Assembly: GCF_002102355.1 (NCBI RefSeq)
Contig: NZ_LQPT01000019.1
Location: forward strand, 124,001 to 188,000
DNA length: 64,000 bases
Reading direction: 5' to 3'
From: Mycobacterium sherrisii
GTDB taxonomy: Bacteria > Actinomycetota > Actinomycetes > Mycobacteriales > Mycobacteriaceae
Below, piece by piece: positions 41,842 through 50,680 of the stretch; the stretch's first letter is position 1, and every line of letters starts with the position of its first letter. The notes below the pieces were generated by a model, which saw nothing but the letters and a program-made list of their open reading frames with translations, was not told where the DNA came from and did no database searches. The translations under genes and the position numbers were made by a program.

Positions 41842-43200
41842 TCATTCTGCCCCTGCGGCCTTGGGTAGCCGCAGCGCTTCGCCGGCCGTGAGCTCGACGT
41901 CGGCACCGCACACGAATCCCATTGACAACACGGTGCGGGGAAAGAAGACGTCGGTCAGATATGCGATTGCAATCGCCCAGCGGTTGACGAGTCGCGGAAG
42001 CGCGTAGAGGTGGTAGGCGCGGGTGACAAACTTGGCCGGATAACCCGATAGGTGCACGCCCAGCGGATTGGCGACGGCGTAGCGCGGGCCGAGATCGACA
42101 ACCATACCCTTGTCGCTGTGGCGGTATTCCTTCCGCTTGCCGTAGCCGAGACTGGCGGCGACATTGCACGCCAATGTCTTACCTTGCCTGACCGCGTGCT
42201 GGGCGGTGGGCGGGGCGATCTTGCCCGGCTGGGTCAGATCCGGAACAGCGGCAGCGTCGCCCGCGGCGAACACATCGGGGTGACCAGGTACCTGCAAATC
42301 CGTCTGCACCTTGAGTCGGCCCCGCTCGGTCTCCAAGCCTAAGGTGGCGATCAACGGTGACGGTGTCACCCCCGCCACCCACGCAACCGTATACGTGCCG
42401 ATCCGCGAATCATCGGTGAGCACAACATGCTCGGCGTGGACCGCCTTCAGCGTCGTGCCCAACCGCAGCTCGATCCCGCGAGCGCGCAGCACACGCATCG
42501 CCGCGTCGCCAAGCTTCCGACCGAGCTCCGGCATGACGTGATCGGCCAAGTCCAGCAGCACAAACCGCACCGCGGTCCGATCAAAGCCCATTTGTTTCGC
42601 CGCCGCATCGGCCAGCGCACGCAGTTGCGCCGTCAGTTCGGAACCGGAATAAGAGGCGCCGACAACGACAATCGTCCGTCGCGCCGCCGCGCGCGCCTGG
42701 TCTTCGTCGACGCACGCCAGTTCCAACTGTTCAATCACGCGATCTCGCAGGTACAGCGCCTCGGCCGGTGACTTCAACCCGTGCGCGTAAGTGGCCAAGC
42801 CCGGTGTGTCGAACACTCGGGTCACCGAGCCGGGCGTCAACACCAAGCGATCCCAGGACAGTGTCCCTACCCCGCCCTCTGGATCGGTGAACGAGAGCGA
42901 ATGCCGATCGAGGTCGACGCTGTCGACACGGCCGCGCACCGCCCGCACGCCCCTGAGTGTTCCGGCCAGCGGGATGCACACTAACCGCGGGTCAACCAGC
43001 CCACCGGCGACGTCGGCCAACAATGGAGAGTACTGCAAGTAATCCACCGGCGACACGATGGTCACGGTCACATCGGAGGCACGCGCTCTGCCCAACGATC
43101 GAACCAGTCGACGCGCGCACTCGAAAGCGGCGAATCCACTGCCGACGATGACAACCGAGGTGGGCTTGTGCTGCTGCCGGGAAAGGGCGATCGCGTTCAA
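41842..43200 (-). CDS. NDH-2-like FAD/NAD(P)-binding oxidoreductase
   Basis: 452 residues starting at TTG 43198-43200, which has an ideal AGGAGA seven bases upstream; a GTG at 43233 would extend it by 11 residues but lacks a site. Motifs: V-V-I-V-G-S-G-F-A-A-F-E for FAD near residues 16-27, I-V-V-V-G-A-S-Y-S-G-S-E for NAD(P)H near 170-181, and F-A-A-G-D-A-A-A-V-P near 300. The C-terminal stretch (about 390-430, R-L-V-N-R-W-A-I-A-I-A-Y-L-T-D) looks like the membrane-binding helices of type II NADH dehydrogenases. Likely passes electrons from NADH to quinone. The operator-like palindrome at 43249 lies 49 bases upstream. Confidence 0.85.
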   Translation of the reverse strand: MNAIALSRQQHKPTSVVIVGSGFAAFECARRLVRSLGRARASDVTVTIVSPVDYLQYSPLLADVAGGLVDPRLVCIPLAGTLRGVRAVRGRVDSVDLDRHSLSFTDPEGGVGTLSWDRLVLTPGSVTRVFDTPGLATYAHGLKSPAEALYLRDRVIEQLELACVDEDQARAAARRTIVVVGASYSGSELTAQLRALADAAAKQMGFDRTAVRFVLLDLADHVMPELGRKLGDAAMRVLRARGIELRLGTTLKAVHAEHVVLTDDSRIGTYTVAWVAGVTPSPLIATLGLETERGRLKVQTDLQVPGHPDVFAAGDAAAVPDLTQPGKIAPPTAQHAVRQGKTLACNVAASLGYGKRKEYRHSDKGMVVDLGPRYAVANPLGVHLSGYPAKFVTRAYHLYALPRLVNRWAIAIAYLTDVFFPRTVLSMGFVCGADVELTAGEALRLPKAAGAE

Positions 43201-43248
43201 TTCTGTTCTCCTGACCGGTATTCGGGAATCCACCGCTTTCGGCAGAAT

Positions 43249-43260
43249 TCACCCGGGCGG
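43249..43260 (-). promoter_or_regulatory. partial operator G (before NDH-2-like gene)
   Basis: TCACCCGGGCGG, ten of twelve positions of the island palindrome, 49 bases before the TTG start at 43200. The second element expected at 43219-43237 is not recognisable. Probably a weak or degenerate member. Confidence 0.5.
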
Positions 43261-43278
43261 AACTGGCGTCGGGGTTCG

Positions 43279-43725
43279 TCAGAAACCCCATTGCTCGCTG
43301 ATGTCTTCGTCGACGACGATGTGCATGGCGGCTTCCTCGGCCGAGGCGGCACCACCGTCGAGGCCGACGTCGCGGGCAAGGTAGTCCGAGCTCGGATCCG
43401 TGGCGTCCACGTCGAACGCGACAAGCCGGCCGGCGCGCATCGCGCCGACCTGATCGTCGATCGGCTCACCGTCGCCGTCGGCGCGATCACCGATTCCATC
43501 GCCGTCGGTCTGATCGGTCACCTCGGGCAGCTCACTGGCCAGTCGGCGAGCCAGGCTTTCGTGGGTGCGCGCTTCCCGTGCGGTGAGGCCCCACGCCCGC
43601 AGTTCACGCGGTTGTTCCGGGGGCGAGTAACCCTCGTCGAGGTCGATGCCCGTCTGTTCGGCGTCCAGGCTCTCTTCTGGTTCGAGTAGATGGGCCTGCA
43701 CATCGTCGAATTCGAAAATCCCCAT
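43279..43725 (-). CDS. DUF5709-type acidic protein
   Basis: 148 residues, very acidic, without membrane segment. It has the DUF5709 pattern D-L-D-E-G-Y-S-P-P-E-Q-P-R-E-L-R-A-W-G-L-T at about 28-48, with R-L-x-x-E-x-P-E-V and an acidic end. Such proteins are common in actinobacteria and uncharacterised. The ATG overlaps the ctaD stop by one base (TGATG), so the two are translationally coupled. That coupling is unusual and suggests a joint role or balanced expression. Confidence 0.78.
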   Translation of the reverse strand: MGIFEFDDVQAHLLEPEESLDAEQTGIDLDEGYSPPEQPRELRAWGLTAREARTHESLARRLASELPEVTDQTDGDGIGDRADGDGEPIDDQVGAMRAGRLVAFDVDATDPSSDYLARDVGLDGGAASAEEAAMHIVVDEDISEQWGF

Positions 43726-45440
43726 CAGCGCCGCCTCCGCTTCCTCGCTCGTCCTCGTTGCACATGGGCCTCGCTACGCATCCGGATGACCATGTGCGGG
43801 TAGTGCAACTCGAATGCGGGCCGCTCGGAGCGGATGCGGGGCAGCTCGGTGAAGTTATGCCGCGGCGGTGGGCTGCTGGCGGCCCACTCCAAGGAGTTGC
43901 CGTGGCCCCACGGATCGTCGACAGTGACTGGTTCGCCGTAGCGCCAGCTGCGAAAGACATTCCACACGAAGGGCAACATCGAAGCCCCCAGGGTGAACGC
44001 GCCGATCGTCGAGACGATGTTGAGCCCCTGGAATCCGTCGGTGGGCAGGTAATCGGCGTAGCGGCGTGGCATGCCCTCGTTGCCGAGCACGTGTTGCACC
44101 AGAAACGTTGTGTGGAAGCCGATTAACGTCAACCAGAAATGTAGCTTGCCCAGCCGTTCGTCAAGGAGTCGCCCGGTCATTTTGGGAAACCAGAAGTACA
44201 CCCCGGCATAGGTAGCGAAGACGATGGTGCCGAACAGCACGTAGTGGAAGTGGGCCACCACGAAGTAGGAGTCGGTGACGTGGAAGTCGACCGGCGGGCT
44301 GGCCAGCAGCACGCCAGACAGGCCGCCGAGCAGAAAGGTCACTAGAAACCCCATCGCGAAAAGCATTGGCGTTTCGAACGTCAACTGCCCCCGCCACATC
44401 GTCCCGATCCAATTGACGAACTTGATCCCGGTGGGCACGGCGATCATGTAGGTCATGAACGAAAAGAACGGCAGTAGCACGGCACCGGTGGCATAAAGAT
44501 GATGGGCCCACACCGCGATCGACAACGCACCGATGCTGAGGGTGGCGTAGACCATGGTGGAGTAACCGAACATCGGTTTGCGCGAGAACACCGGGACGAC
44601 TTCGGAAATGATGCCGAAGAAGGGCAGCGCGATGATGTAGACCTCGGGATGCCCAAAGAACCAAAACATGTGCTGCCACAATAGGACTCCGCCGTTCGCG
44701 GGGTCGAACACGTGGGCTCCCAGGTGCCGGTCGGCGGCTAGCCCGAAAAGGGCGGCTGTCAGCAGCGGGAATGCGACTAGCACCATGATGCTGGTGACCA
44801 AGATGTTCCAGGTGAAAATCGGCATCCGAAACATCGTCATGCCGGGAGCGCGCAAGCACACCACCGTGGTGATCATGTTGACGCCGCCCAGGATGGTGCC
44901 CAGCCCACCGACGATGAGGCCAAGGATCCATAAGTCACCCCCGGGCCCCGGGGAATGGACGGCATTGGACAGCGGGGTGTAGGCAGTCCAACCGAAGTCC
45001 GCCGGTCCGCCAGGGGCGACAAAGCCCCCTAGGGCGATCAATGCACCGAACATGAAAAGCCAAAACGAGAACGCGTTGAGCCGCGGGAAGGCCACGTCGG
45101 GCGCCCCGATCTGTAAGGGCAGCACCAGGTTGGCGAACCCGAACACGATTGGCGTCGCATAAAACAACAGCATGACCGTGCCGTGCATGGTGAACAGCTG
45201 GTTGTATTGCTCGTTGGACAGGAACTGCAGCCCGGGCGCGGCCAGCTCGGCACGTATCAGCAGCGCCATGAATCCGCCGATGAAAAAGAACGCGAAACAC
45301 GCGACGATATACATCATCCCGATCATCTTGTGATCGGTCGTCGTGATCAGACGGTAGATCAGGTTGCCCGTGGGGCCGGCACGCTCCGGAAATGGGCGGC
45401 GGGCCCGCAACTCCTGCAACGGGGGCGCCGAGATGGCCAT
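43725..45440 (-). CDS. ctaD: cytochrome c oxidase subunit I (aa3-type), orphan copy
   Basis: 571 residues, full length for actinobacterial CtaD, about 12 spans. Haem/copper ligand signatures are intact: T-M-H-G-T-V-M-L in helix II, W[13 protein letters not shown] in helix VI (CuB His and the Tyr cross-link), A-H-H-L-Y-A-T-G in helix VII, and H-F-H-Y-V-L-F in helix X. No ctaC, ctaE or ctaF gene is nearby, so it must use subunits encoded elsewhere. It sits in a minus-strand run SDR-msrB-msrA-tal-ctaD-DUF5709 with gaps of at most 68 bases. Probably a stress-specific second subunit I. Confidence 0.93.
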   Translation of the reverse strand: MAISAPPLQELRARRPFPERAGPTGNLIYRLITTTDHKMIGMMYIVACFAFFFIGGFMALLIRAELAAPGLQFLSNEQYNQLFTMHGTVMLLFYATPIVFGFANLVLPLQIGAPDVAFPRLNAFSFWLFMFGALIALGGFVAPGGPADFGWTAYTPLSNAVHSPGPGGDLWILGLIVGGLGTILGGVNMITTVVCLRAPGMTMFRMPIFTWNILVTSIMVLVAFPLLTAALFGLAADRHLGAHVFDPANGGVLLWQHMFWFFGHPEVYIIALPFFGIISEVVPVFSRKPMFGYSTMVYATLSIGALSIAVWAHHLYATGAVLLPFFSFMTYMIAVPTGIKFVNWIGTMWRGQLTFETPMLFAMGFLVTFLLGGLSGVLLASPPVDFHVTDSYFVVAHFHYVLFGTIVFATYAGVYFWFPKMTGRLLDERLGKLHFWLTLIGFHTTFLVQHVLGNEGMPRRYADYLPTDGFQGLNIVSTIGAFTLGASMLPFVWNVFRSWRYGEPVTVDDPWGHGNSLEWAASSPPPRHNFTELPRIRSERPAFELHYPHMVIRMRSEAHVQRGRARKRRRR

Positions 45441-45485
45441 TGATCGATCTCCTAGATAATTGAAAGTGCAAGCGCTGCCGACGCT

Positions 45486-46574
45486 TCAACGTCGAAGTGC
45501 CCGCGACCAGGAAGCCGCGAACTTGGACACCCCGACGTGTTCGAGCACGGTGAACGCGTCGGGCAGATCGATGCCAACCGCGCTTAGTCGGTCGAAAACC
45601 TCCTGCGCCTGCGCCGCCTTCCCCGACACGGTGTCACGGGTGATGACGGCATGGTCGGCCACCGCCTCCAGGGTCGGCCGCGCAATGGTGTTGACCGTAT
45701 TGGGAGCCACCAACTCGGTGACGTACATGGTGTCGGGGTAGCGGGGATTTTTCACACCGGTGGAGGCCCAGAGCGGGCGTTGCACACGAGCGCCCGCAGC
45801 GCGCAGTGCCGCAAATCGTGGCGCTGCCTCGAAGACTTGCCGGTAGGCCTCGTAGGCCAACCGCGCGTTGGCGATACCGGCCTGTCCGCGCAGCGTGCGG
45901 GCCGCGCCGGTGCCGATCGCCTCGAGCCGCCGGTCAACCTCGGCGTCCAGCCGAGACACGAAAAGTGATGCAACCGAATGTATCTGTGAGATATCCGCAC
46001 CGGTTTGCCGAGCGGCGTCAAGGCCGGCCAGATAGGCGTCCGCCACAGCTCGGTAACGTTCAACCGAGAAGATCAGCGTTACGTTGACACAGACACCCCT
46101 GGCCAGCGCGGCGGTGATGGCGGGCAGCCCCGCCGCAGTTGCCGGTATCTTGATGAACACGTTCGGCCGGTCGACAGCCTTAGCCAACTCGGTGGCCTGC
46201 GTCACCGTCGCGTCGGTGTCATGCGCCAACTCCGGATCGACCTCGATCGAGACTCTTCCGTCGACGCCGTCGGAGGCCTCCCACTGCGGACGCAACACAT
46301 CGCAGGCCGCCTGGACATCGTCGATGACCGCGGTGCGGACGGCGGTTTCGGCATCGATGCCGCGGGCGATCAGCTTCGCGATCTGGCCGTCGTAGGTGTG
46401 GCTCTGGGTGAGCGCACGCTCGAAGGTCGACGGGTTGGTGGTCACGCCAACAACGCATCTCGTGTCGATCAGCCGCCGCAGCTCGCCGGATTGCAACAAG
46501 GGGCGGGACAGATCATCGAGCCAGACGGACACCCCCGCTGCCGATAGGGCGGCCAGGTTCGGATTCTGCGTCAT
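45486..46574 (-). CDS. tal: transaldolase
   Basis: A 362-residue TIM-barrel enzyme of the actinobacterial transaldolase subgroup (about 360-375). It transfers a dihydroxyacetone unit in the pentose-phosphate pathway. It has G-V-T-T-N-P-S-T-F near residue 44, the Schiff-base Lys in N-V-F-I-K-I-P-A-T near residue 146, and [11 protein letters not shown]. It is 42 bases after msrA and 45 before ctaD on the minus strand. As an accessory copy in a redox-repair operon it would help regenerate NADPH under oxidant stress. Confidence 0.92.
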   Translation of the reverse strand: MTQNPNLAALSAAGVSVWLDDLSRPLLQSGELRRLIDTRCVVGVTTNPSTFERALTQSHTYDGQIAKLIARGIDAETAVRTAVIDDVQAACDVLRPQWEASDGVDGRVSIEVDPELAHDTDATVTQATELAKAVDRPNVFIKIPATAAGLPAITAALARGVCVNVTLIFSVERYRAVADAYLAGLDAARQTGADISQIHSVASLFVSRLDAEVDRRLEAIGTGAARTLRGQAGIANARLAYEAYRQVFEAAPRFAALRAAGARVQRPLWASTGVKNPRYPDTMYVTELVAPNTVNTIARPTLEAVADHAVITRDTVSGKAAQAQEVFDRLSAVGIDLPDAFTVLEHVGVSKFAASWSRALRR

Positions 46575-46616
46575 GGGTTCGGCAGCGTTCGTTGGCGAGG
46601 GGCCGAGCCCACGCCG

Positions 46617-47174
46617 TTACGGGCAGGGCGTGCCATGGTGTGCGGTAATTGCCGGCGGGTCGACTCCGCCGTCGCGGTCGGGCAAGGACCATCCCGGTCG
46701 AATGTAGTGACAGGTATAGCCGGATGGGTAGCGCTGCAAGTAATTCTGGTGCTCAGGTTCGGCCTCCCAGAACTCGCCGGCCGGATTGACCTCCGTGACA
46801 ACGGCGCCAGGCCATCGCCCCGACGCCTCGACGTCGGCGATGGTGTCCACCGCGATGCGCTTTTGCTCGTCGTCGAGATAGAAAATCGCCGACCGGTAAC
46901 TGCTTCCGACATCATTGCCCTGACGGTGTCGGGTGGTCGGGTCGTGGATCTGGAAGAAGAATTCCAGCAGCGCTCGGTAATCGGTCTCGCCTGGGTCATA
47001 GGTGATCTCAAGTGCCTCGGCGTGTCCGGGATGATTGCGGTAAGTGGGATGGGTGTTCCTGCCGCCGGTGTAGCCGACCCGGGTCGACACGACACCGGGC
47101 CGCTGGCGAAACAGTTCTTCCATGCCCCAAAAGCAGCCACCGGCGAGGATGGCGATCTTGTGGTCATCTTTCAT
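46617..47174 (-). CDS. msrA: peptide methionine-S-sulfoxide reductase MsrA
   Basis: 185 residues. The catalytic G-G-C-F-W-G motif is at residues 12-17 with nucleophilic Cys14, followed by V-G-Y-T-G-G, N-P-T-Y/H-P-T-Y and H-A-E-A-L. It repairs methionine S-sulfoxide in proteins with thioredoxin. The start codon overlaps the msrB stop by 4 bases, so MsrB and MsrA are coupled. It sits in the operator-H operon with SDR, transaldolase and CtaD. Confidence 0.94.
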   Translation of the reverse strand: MKDDHKIAILAGGCFWGMEELFRQRPGVVSTRVGYTGGRNTHPTYRNHPGHAEALEITYDPGETDYRALLEFFFQIHDPTTRHRQGNDVGSSYRSAIFYLDDEQKRIAVDTIADVEASGRWPGAVVTEVNPAGEFWEAEPEHQNYLQRYPSGYTCHYIRPGWSLPDRDGGVDPPAITAHHGTPCP

Positions 47175-47632
47175 GATTGTTGGCCGTCCTTGGCGAACAA
47201 GTGCAGATAGCGCCCATAACCCTGGGCTTGCAGGTCGTCACGGTGGATGAATCGCAGCGACGCCGAGTTGATGCAGTAGCGCAACCCGCCGGTCTCTGTC
47301 GGGCCGTCCGGGAACACGTGCCCGAGATGGCTATCCCCGTGGGCCGAACGCACCTCCACCCGATCCATGAAATGGCTGCGGTCTTGCCGTTCGACAACGT
47401 TATCCGCGCTGATTGGCCTGGTGAAGCTGGGCCAGCCAGTTCCGCTGTCGAACTTGTCTACCGAAGCGAAAAGTGGTTCTCCGGAAACGATGTCGACGTA
47501 GATGCCGGGTTCGTGGTTGTTGCAGTATTCACCCGTGAAGGGAAGCTCGGTGCCGCTCTCCTGGGTGACGTGGTATTGCGCGGCACTTAGCGATTCGACC
47601 GCGGCGGGGTCCTTGCGGTATTGGTGTGACAC
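47171..47632 (-). CDS. msrB: peptide methionine-R-sulfoxide reductase MsrB
   Basis: 153 residues from GTG 47630-47632, preceded by a perfect AAGGAGAA; the longer open frame to 47758 is dropped. MsrB features: G-W-P-S-F near residue 70, [10 protein letters not shown] near 102-111, and catalytic R-Y-C-I-N-S-A-S-L near 118-126. The two CxxC zinc motifs of most MsrB proteins are absent, so it is the zinc-free form, with Cys near residue 37 as possible resolving thiol. Coupled to msrA. Confidence 0.93.
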   Translation of the reverse strand: MSHQYRKDPAAVESLSAAQYHVTQESGTELPFTGEYCNNHEPGIYVDIVSGEPLFASVDKFDSGTGWPSFTRPISADNVVERQDRSHFMDRVEVRSAHGDSHLGHVFPDGPTETGGLRYCINSASLRFIHRDDLQAQGYGRYLHLFAKDGQQS

Positions 47633-47700
47633 TTGTTCTCCTTCGTTCACGCCTGCTGATGCTGCAGCGCTGGGCATTTCGGCACGTTTCCCGAGTCGGG

Positions 47701-48471
47701 CTAGTTGCGCCCGGCCATGACGCCGCCGTCGACGTTGAGGATCGCACCGGTGATCCAACTTGCCTCGTCGGAGAGCAAGTACGTCACGGCGTTGGCGACG
47801 TCGGATGCGGTGCCGACACGTCCCAGCGGATGGATCGGCGCGAAAGTTTCGAGTGTGGCGTCGATCTGGTCCTTGGGTATGAAGCCCTCGTAGAGCGGGG
47901 TCTTCACGACGGCCGGGGCGACCGCGTTGACCCGGATCTGGTGACCGGCGAGCTCGATGGCCAGGTTATGGGTGAGGGCGTGCAGGCCGGCCTTTTGCAT
48001 CGAATAGGCCGAGGATGGTGTCGCGCCCATCGCTTGGTGAGCCCACATGCTGCCGATATTGACGATTGCGCCACCCTGCGCCCTAGCGATCATGCCGCCA
48101 ACGACGGTTTGCGTCAGGAAGAACAGGGCATAGTTGAGCTCCATGTAGGAGTCGTAAACCTGCTCATCGCACTCGAGAAATGGCTTGGGGATAAAGAATC
48201 CGGCCGCATTGACCAGCAGTGTCGCATCGGCGTGCTGTTCGGACAAGATGCGCTGAACGTCGGCGACCGCGCCGCGGTCGGTCAACTCGGCGGTGATTCC
48301 CCAAGCTTGACCACCGCCGCCGTTCAGTTGGGTGACGGTGTCGTCGACACGCTCCTTCGAGCGGCCGACGATCACCGCGCTGCCGCCGTGCCGTACGACA
48401 TCAGCGGCGACCTGCCGGCCCATTCCGGCGCTGCCCCCTACCACGACGACCTTCTTGGAATCGAAGTGCAT
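47701..48471 (-). CDS. SDR family oxidoreductase (paralogue of 25784-26554, active site intact)
   Basis: 256 residues, colinear without gaps with the protein at 25784. Cofactor motif V-G-G-S-A-G-M-G at 11-18, N-A-A-G at 88-91, S141, and an intact Y156-S-M-Q-K160. First gene of a long minus-strand run (this gene, msrB, msrA, tal, ctaD, DUF5709) with operator H 135 bases upstream. ATG with GGATCTCGAC before it. Substrate unknown; probably a carbonyl or quinone reductase in the oxidant response. Confidence 0.9.
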   Translation of the reverse strand: MHFDSKKVVVVGGSAGMGRQVAADVVRHGGSAVIVGRSKERVDDTVTQLNGGGGQAWGITAELTDRGAVADVQRILSEQHADATLLVNAAGFFIPKPFLECDEQVYDSYMELNYALFFLTQTVVGGMIARAQGGAIVNIGSMWAHQAMGATPSSAYSMQKAGLHALTHNLAIELAGHQIRVNAVAPAVVKTPLYEGFIPKDQIDATLETFAPIHPLGRVGTASDVANAVTYLLSDEASWITGAILNVDGGVMAGRN

Positions 48472-48606
48472 GTCGAGATCCTTCCGCTGCTCATTCCCGG
48501 TGACTTCCCGCCGGGCCGTTGCCCGGCAGAAGAGTTGAGGTCCCCGACGACACCCGCTTTGTCACGCACGCCGACGTTGAACTGACGCCAGTCTGCTGGC
48601 CGCCGG

Positions 48607-48648
48607 GGTGAGCCGTCATCACCCCCGTGCGATTTCACCCCGGGTGAG
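48607..48648 (-). promoter_or_regulatory. bipartite operator H (before SDR-msrBA-tal-ctaD operon)
   Basis: Minus-strand orientation: a 13-base variant of the palindrome (TCACCCCGGGTGA, one extra C) at 48636-48648, 10 bases, then GGGTGA-N7-TCACCC at 48607-48625, the N7 reading TGACGGC on the minus strand. Because one base is gained in the palindrome and one lost in the spacer, the overall length stays the same as in the others. Confidence 0.78.
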
Positions 48649-48683
48649 TCTCGGCGCCAGTGGCGCACGCCGGCGCTGCCGAT

Positions 48684-48699
48684 CACCCATAGTGGGGTG
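48684..48699. promoter_or_regulatory. CACCC-N6-GGGTG inverted repeat before the TetR gene
   Basis: CACCC (48684-48688) and GGGTG (48695-48699) flank six bases, 70 bases before the TetR ATG at 48769. The arms share the CACCC/GGGTG core of the island operators but spacing differs. Could be an autoregulatory site. Confidence 0.35.
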
Positions 48700-48768
48700 C
48701 GCTGCCCAGACACGCGGCCGCTAAACTAATCGGCACACCACCTTCGAGCGCTCTTGTGATGGTCAGAT

Positions 48769-49437
48769 ATGACTGATGACGCCGCGGCCGGACTGACCCC
48801 CCGGGGCCGGGCCACCTATGCACGGATCGTCGGCGCGGCCGCCGACCTGGTGTACAAGCAAGGCCTATGCAACACCGTCGAGAGCGACGTGCGCAAGGCC
48901 GCGTCCGTGAGCGGGTCGCAGATGACCCACTACCTCAAAGACCGGCATTCCATGACGCGCGCCATCATCGCGTGGCGACGTAATGAAGTCGTCACCTTTC
49001 ACACGTCGGGCGAGCTGACCAAGCTGGACAGTTTCACGGCGCTGCAGAAATGGGCAGAGCTCAACATCCAGAAGCAGATCGACGTGAATTGCATGGGCGG
49101 ATGCGCATTTGGCTCTCTGGTGGGCGAATTGACCCCACCCGAGGATGACATCCGCGGCGACATCAGCGCAGTCTACGACGAGTGGATTGCGCTGTTCCGC
49201 ACCGCGCTGGCCCGCATGCGCAAGCGCGGGGACTTGCGCGCCGATGCCGACCCCCTGCACCTTGCTCGGGTGCTGGTCGCCGCTCACCAAGGCGGATCGC
49301 TGCTCAGTCAGACGACACACTCCATCAATCCGCTGCGCGACGCGCTCAATGCCGCCGTCGACTACGTCCGTTCGTTCGCGACCCGACCGTCGACCGCCGC
49401 GGGCCGCCGCACGGCAAGAACGGATCCCGCGCGCTGA
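48769..49437 (+). CDS. TetR-family transcriptional regulator (1)
   Basis: 222 residues. The N-terminal TetR HTH at about 12-60 contains A-R-I-V-G-A-A-A-D-L-V, V-S-G-S-Q-M-T-H-Y-L-K-D-R and A-I-I. The ligand domain has an unusual C-M-G-G-C near residue 105, a C-x-x-x-C pair that could sense thiol-reactive compounds. Its HTH is clearly related to the second TetR at 50732 (V-S-G-S-Q-x-x-H-Y). It stands divergently next to operator H. It could control the island or the GGGG/CCCC palindrome set. Confidence 0.9.
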   Translation: MTDDAAAGLTPRGRATYARIVGAAADLVYKQGLCNTVESDVRKAASVSGSQMTHYLKDRHSMTRAIIAWRRNEVVTFHTSGELTKLDSFTALQKWAELNIQKQIDVNCMGGCAFGSLVGELTPPEDDIRGDISAVYDEWIALFRTALARMRKRGDLRADADPLHLARVLVAAHQGGSLLSQTTHSINPLRDALNAAVDYVRSFATRPSTAAGRRTARTDPAR

Positions 49438-49523
49438 CTGGCTCGGGCGCGGTTGCCTGCATTGCTCACTGGCACCGGCCGCGACCAACGCTGTTGACGT
49501 CCGAATGGCGCACTCCTACTATT

Positions 49524-49539
49524 TGGGGCATATACCCCA
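49524..49539. promoter_or_regulatory. putative TetR-type operator, GGGG/CCCC family (site 3)
   Basis: TGGGGCATATACCCCA has 5-bp arms around CATATA, 39 bases before the gene at 49579. Closely like sites 4 and 5. Confidence 0.55.
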
Positions 49540-49578
49540 GTCTGAACGACAACTGTTATGCACCGAGGCCGTCGTTGA

Positions 49579-50019
49579 ATGATTATGACTACTGCGCTGG
49601 TCTTGCGGCGCGCATTGGCGATGCTGGCCGCTGCTGGGGAGCAGCCGAGCTCAACCGCCCGGGTGTCCATCACGGTCATAGCCAGGGTGCTGGGCGACGT
49701 CACCTTGGTTATCGCCAGTTGCCACCAGATTCCGCTGCGCGATGTCACCGAATCGGTCCCACGCGTTTTCGACATGGACACCCACCCGATCCGGCTGGAT
49801 ACGCTCAGTGGCGATCCCCGGGTGGTGATTCGTGCCGACGGAATCGATCTACCCGCGGATTTGTCGCTGCGGGTTCACCTGGAAGCGACCGCGCTCACCA
49901 GCGACTCGACTGCCGCGCTGCTGCACGACTTCGGTGAACTCACTTTGACCGCCCAAGCACCGATGGTCAACCTCCAGCTGCCGCTGGGGCACCTTCGCGC
50001 CAGCTCGAACGATCGTTGA
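49579..50019 (+). CDS. hypothetical protein
   Basis: 146 residues, no signal peptide or clear membrane span. It reads as alternating strands and helices (V-T-L-V-I-A-S-C-H-Q-I-P-L-R-D-V; L-R-V-H-L-E-A-T-A-L). I recognise no family. The Shine-Dalgarno is poor and the start may be ATG 49579 or 49585. Support comes from position (a palindromic operator just upstream, same direction as the GNAT and TetR genes) and protein-like composition. Confidence 0.5.
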   Translation: MIMTTALVLRRALAMLAAAGEQPSSTARVSITVIARVLGDVTLVIASCHQIPLRDVTESVPRVFDMDTHPIRLDTLSGDPRVVIRADGIDLPADLSLRVHLEATALTSDSTAALLHDFGELTLTAQAPMVNLQLPLGHLRASSNDR

Positions 50020-50044
50020 CGCCACCGGGAATAAAGCCGCTCAG

Positions 50045-50060
50045 TGGGTCATATGCCCCA
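50045..50060. promoter_or_regulatory. putative TetR-type operator, GGGG/CCCC family (site 4)
   Basis: TGGGTCATATGCCCCA, one mismatch between arms, 19 bases before the GNAT ATG at 50080, where a bound repressor would block translation initiation or transcription. Confidence 0.55.
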
Positions 50061-50079
50061 TAAGTCAACAGGAGGCGAC

Positions 50080-50678
50080 ATGGATGAGCATCGCCACGTC
50101 GAGTGGGACCCGAACACACGCCGCATCTATACCGCCCGACTCCTGTTGCGCCCGTGGCAACTTGATGACGACACCGCGGCCTCCCGGATATACGGCGCAC
50201 CGGAGGTTGCCCGCTGGTTATCTCCGGCGCTGCCGCATGTCACCGACGAAGCACAGATGCGCCGACTACTTGGCACATGGATCACCGAGAGCGATGCGGC
50301 CAGACTGCCCCTGGGTCGCTGGGCAATCGCCGACCGGGCGTCGGGCGACCTGATCGGTGGAGTTGCGCTGCTGCCGCTTCCACCCCTCTGCACCGATCTC
50401 GAGATCGGCTGGCAGGTCGCACCGATGTGGTGGGGTCACGGCTACGGCGCGGAAGCCGGTCATGAGTGGCACATCAGGCATTCACAAATGTAGGTATCAG
50501 CGAGGTGTTCGCGGTGGTACGGCCCGGAAATCACCGCGGCGTGGCCACCGCCCGGCGAGTAGGGATGGAATGGGTCGGCGAGACCGATAAGTATTACCAG
50601 TTGCCCCTGAAGGTCTACCGCCTGAGCAAAGCGGACCTGGATTTGCCGGAGCCGGCCTGTGCGCCGGGCTCGGCGTAA
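50080..50678 (+). pseudogene. GNAT-family acetyltransferase interrupted by a frameshift
   Basis: From ATG 50080 (AGGAGGCGAC upstream) the frame gives a RimJ-like GNAT: T-A-R-L-L-L-R-P-W at the start, W-Q-V-A-P-M-W-W-G-H-G-Y-G-A-E-A-G-H at the acetyl-CoA loop. It then stops at 50491-50493 after unrelated residues. The expected continuation A-H-Q-A-F-T-N-V-G, V-V-R-P-G-N-H-R-G-V-A-T-A-R-R-V-G-M-E-W-V-G-E-T is found in another frame from about 50466 to 50678. One missing base at about 50462-50466 restores a protein of about 199 residues. True pseudogene or sequencing error. Confidence 0.75.
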
Positions 50679-50680
50679 GG

